A DNA stretch of 7,687 bases, taken from positions 1 to 7,687 of the forward strand of contig RKRO01000459.1 in assembly GCA_007571355.1 (NCBI GenBank). Direction: 5' to 3'. Positions 5,938 through 7,687 of this stretch are shown here, piece by piece (within the stretch, counting starts at the first letter, position 1; each line of letters begins with the position of its first letter). The notes below the pieces were generated by a model. It had not been told where the DNA came from and searched no databases. It was given only the letters and a program-made list of their open reading frames with translations. The stretch is from Candidatus Poribacteria bacterium (GTDB lineage: Bacteria; Poribacteria; WGA-4E; WGA-3G). The translations under genes and the position numbers were made by a program.

Positions 5938-6762
5938 ATGTCAAAGCTTGATGAACGTTTTGAGGCTTATAAAACCGACGGTTTCACAATCTTTGAGAAA
6001 GTTTTTGAAGAACGGCAGATGCAAAGTTGGCGAGAAAAACATGCAGAACTCTCCGCCGCCAACAACGGACAAACGTGGTTTGGAAACACCCTTGAATTAG
6101 CCCCCGAGTTGATGTGGTCTGCTGTCTCACATCCGACGATTCTCGGATTTGTGGAAAAGGTGATGGGCCCCTTTGTACAATTAGACAATCTCACGCTCGC
6201 AGCGTTTCCACCCATTAAAAAAGAAAAAGCAGAAGGCAGCGTCTCCGGTTGGCATCGCGACCGGTGGGCACACGTCCCTTATACCGACGCGTATCACCGT
6301 CCGAACGCCATCAACGCTATCTCATATCTGCAAGACCTAACGGACGAATTCGGACCGCTCCGTGTTATTGTTGGTTCGCATCGGAAGCCGATTACTATGG
6401 AAGAATCGCAACGCGGAGTCCCACATCCCGACGAAACACTCATCCACATGGGCGCCGGTGATGTCGTCATCACACACAACGGACTCATCCACTCCGGTAC
6501 ACCGAATACTTCCGACAAGTTACGTTATTTCTTCAGTATCTACTATAACCTGACGTGGTTGAAACACACCGACCATCACACAGGACCGCACACCCGAGCG
6601 TTGCTCGAAACCGCCAAAGCTGCCAATAATCACCAGCACATGCGTCTCCTGGGTGCCGATGAGCAGCTTCAATCGCGATGCAACTCCGGATTCCTGCAAT
6701 CTGATGAAAAACGCTGGGCAGAATGGGCGACTGCCGATCGCAACGCGATAAAGGAGGCGTAA
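5938..6762 (+). CDS. PhyH (phytanoyl-CoA dioxygenase) family Fe(II)/2-oxoglutarate oxygenase, first copy
   Basis: A 274-residue protein with the double-stranded beta-helix iron site of the PhyH family. GWHRDRW at 104-110 gives H106 and D108, and LIHSG at 183-187 gives the distal H185. R196 in DKLRYFF is placed to bind 2-oxoglutarate. FGPLRVIVGSHR at 138-149 is the usual strand before the distal His. DGFTIFEKVF at 14-23 is the family's typical N-terminal opening. All catalytic residues are present, so an active dioxygenase is expected, coupling 2-oxoglutarate decarboxylation to hydroxylation of a small molecule. Bacterial members act on many substrates, such as ectoine and aminoethylphosphonate, and phytanoyl-CoA itself is unlikely here. 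Residues 210-274 form a helical, His-rich tail. It ends 2 bp before the second PhyH gene, which implies translational coupling. Confidence 0.9.
   Translation: MSKLDERFEAYKTDGFTIFEKVFEERQMQSWREKHAELSAANNGQTWFGNTLELAPELMWSAVSHPTILGFVEKVMGPFVQLDNLTLAAFPPIKKEKAEGSVSGWHRDRWAHVPYTDAYHRPNAINAISYLQDLTDEFGPLRVIVGSHRKPITMEESQRGVPHPDETLIHMGAGDVVITHNGLIHSGTPNTSDKLRYFFSIYYNLTWLKHTDHHTGPHTRALLETAKAANNHQHMRLLGADEQLQSRCNSGFLQSDEKRWAEWATADRNAIKEA
6751..6757 (+). promoter_or_regulatory. Ribosome-binding site deciding the start of the second PhyH gene
   Basis: AAGGAGG, a near-perfect anti-16S match, lies seven bases before the ATG at 6765 and inside the last codons of the upstream gene. It favours this ATG over an in-frame ATG at 6723, which would overlap the upstream gene by 40 bases and add 14 residues of unlikely sequence. 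Confidence 0.8.
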
Positions 6763-6764
6763 CT

Positions 6765-7511
6765 ATGGCAAGTCCAAGTGTAGTCCCGCCAACGCTCAAC
6801 GTCGAACTCGATTACCACTTGCAACAAGAGGTCAACTTCTTCCTCAATTGGGGGTATCTCGTCGTTGATAACGCTGCAACACCGGAACAGATTGAATCGT
6901 TGCGAAAAGCACTCGACGAAAGTTACGAACGCCACAACAAAAGTCAATTCATCGGTGAACTGCTTGAGGAAGATGATCGATTCGCGTTTCTGTTAGACAA
7001 TCCGCCTGTCCTAACACGGATGGAAGCCATATTAGGCACCTGCGTCCAACTTCATAGTGCCACGGCGCGGATCTCCGAACCCGGAACCCCTGACCAGAAC
7101 TGGCATCGCGACGGGCCTTGGCCCGTCGCACCGAACGGGACACCGTACGGGAGTCTCCCCGCACAAATCAACTGCGGCTATTATCTCGACGAAGTCACTG
7201 ACGAAAATGGTCCCACAGTTGTCCAACCCGGTAGCCACAGAGCACCCTTTCGTCCGCCACCGAGTCCGATCGAACTGCCCGATGAAAAACGGGTACTCGT
7301 CTCGCCGGGGCAAGCAGTTATGTTTGACGGTTGGACGTGGCATCGTGGGGCCGCTAACAATGCCTCACAACGGCGACGTGTCTGTCTGATGTGTTACCAA
7401 AACGCGTGGATGAAATCTCGCGAACCCTTTAATGGTCCTCGCGTGACAAAACTTCGCGAAGAAGGCACTCCACAACAAAAGTTACTACTTGGAGCAATTC
7501 CAAAATGGTAA
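6765..7511 (+). CDS. PhyH family Fe(II)/2-oxoglutarate oxygenase, second copy
   Basis: A 248-residue protein of the same superfamily as its upstream neighbour, but clearly a distant paralogue rather than a recent duplicate. NWHRDGPWP at 112-120 gives H114 and D116, and WTWHRGAANN at 190-199 gives the distal H193. R204 or R205 should bind 2-oxoglutarate. GPTVVQPGSHR at 149-159 matches the conserved strand. WGYLVVDNAATPEQIESLRK at 29-48 is the standard N-terminal helix region. All iron ligands are present. The start at 6765 is set by a strong Shine-Dalgarno and lies 2 bp after the previous stop, so the two oxygenases are probably made together. They may act in sequence on one substrate or as partners. 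A 10-bp stem overlaps the H114-D116 codons. The sulfatase-like gene begins 21 bp after its stop. Confidence 0.9.
   Translation: MASPSVVPPTLNVELDYHLQQEVNFFLNWGYLVVDNAATPEQIESLRKALDESYERHNKSQFIGELLEEDDRFAFLLDNPPVLTRMEAILGTCVQLHSATARISEPGTPDQNWHRDGPWPVAPNGTPYGSLPAQINCGYYLDEVTDENGPTVVQPGSHRAPFRPPPSPIELPDEKRVLVSPGQAVMFDGWTWHRGAANNASQRRRVCLMCYQNAWMKSREPFNGPRVTKLREEGTPQQKLLLGAIPKW
7108..7129. repeat. 10-bp inverted repeat over the iron-ligand codons of the second PhyH gene
   Basis: GCGACGGGCC (7108-7117) and GGCCCGTCGC (7120-7129) are exact reverse complements separated by TT. A folded RNA would open the innermost pairs into a 4-6 base loop. The stem covers codons for R115 to V121 just after H114. 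The surrounding 60 bases (7081-7140) are 70% GC, well above the gene as a whole. Confidence 0.7.
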
Positions 7512-7521
7512 CATAACCTAT

Positions 7522-7525
7522 GGAG
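7522..7525 (+). promoter_or_regulatory. Ribosome-binding site of the sulfatase-like gene
   Basis: GGAG stands seven bases before the ATG at 7533 in a 21-bp gap after the second PhyH gene. It sets the start, and the encoded protein enters the family's metal motif within nine residues. Confidence 0.65.
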
Positions 7526-7532
7526 AATTTAT

Positions 7533-7687
7533 ATGAATATCGCTTATATTGTTATTGATACATTACGTTATGATTATATCGGAGCAAACGGTAATGATTG
7601 GATAGAAACACCGAACTTTGACCGATTTGCAGAGAAATCATGGGTATTTGATCGCGCATTTTTAGCAAGTTTCCCAACTATTCCTTA
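7533..7687 (+). CDS. Sulfatase / alkaline-phosphatase-superfamily hydrolase, N-terminal part (continues beyond the right edge)
   Basis: The first 51 residues are visible. NIAYIVIDTLRYDYIGANGN at 2-21 is the N-terminal sulfatase strand and metal loop, with D9 the likely metal ligand. ETPNFDRFAEKS at 25-36 matches the TPNLDRLA motif of sulfatases. The stretch ASFPTIP at 45-51 then aligns with the nucleophile loop, which in true sulfatases reads C/S-x-P-x-R. Here the nucleophile position appears to be T49, not a Cys or Ser that could become formylglycine. The enzyme may therefore be a phosphodiesterase or phosphonate hydrolase rather than a sulfatase; only the rest of the gene can decide. No signal peptide is present, so a cytoplasmic location is likely. 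The visible part is 35% GC, lower than the upstream genes. Confidence 0.85.
   Translation, partial: MNIAYIVIDTLRYDYIGANGNDWIETPNFDRFAEKSWVFDRAFLASFPTIP

Noticed and set aside
6723..6764. An upstream in-frame ATG that would lengthen the second PhyH protein by 14 residues.
   Set aside because: It has no good Shine-Dalgarno, overlaps the previous gene and encodes sequence without family similarity. The ATG at 6765 has AAGGAGG at ideal spacing.

Overview
The window is a stretch of bacterial chromosome, about half GC over most of its length, with standard genetic code and Shine-Dalgarno sites. No RNA gene, insertion sequence or CRISPR array was seen. The mix of genes (a Gfo/Idh/MocA oxidoreductase, two adjacent PhyH-type 2-oxoglutarate dioxygenases and a sulfatase-fold enzyme beside a glnD gene) resembles what is known from sponge- or sediment-associated Candidatus Poribacteria and similar Planctomycetes-like heterotrophs. 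That taxonomic guess is an inference from gene content, not from a marker gene.

The layout is two divergent transcription units that share one 331-bp control region (4595-4925). Leftward, on the minus strand, run glnD (PII uridylyltransferase / uridylyl-removing enzyme), an extended SDR dehydrogenase most like uronate dehydrogenase, and the N-terminal 323 residues of a large type III-like adenine DNA methyltransferase cut by the left edge. The methyltransferase gene has no stop in the window and is easily missed.

Rightward, on the plus strand, run a GTG-started Gfo/Idh/MocA oxidoreductase, two PhyH-family dioxygenases (the second begins 2 bp after the first stops) and the first 51 codons of a sulfatase/alkaline-phosphatase-superfamily hydrolase cut by the right edge. 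Short gaps and strong ribosome-binding sites suggest a polycistronic catabolic operon. A plausible division of labour is hydrolysis of a sulfate or phosphate ester or phosphonate, iron-dependent hydroxylation, and NAD(P)-dependent oxidation of a sugar-like product. The substrate cannot be read from the sequence.

The control region holds a good sigma70-type promoter on each strand and several small dyads that could be operators. Two striking inverted repeats lie inside coding sequence: a perfect 16-bp stem in the oxidoreductase gene, where both strands encode nearly the same 12-residue motif, and a 10-bp stem over the iron-binding codons of the second dioxygenase. No clearly new system is demonstrated. 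The most novel candidates are the oxidoreductase/dioxygenase/hydrolase operon and the possible defence locus running off the left edge.
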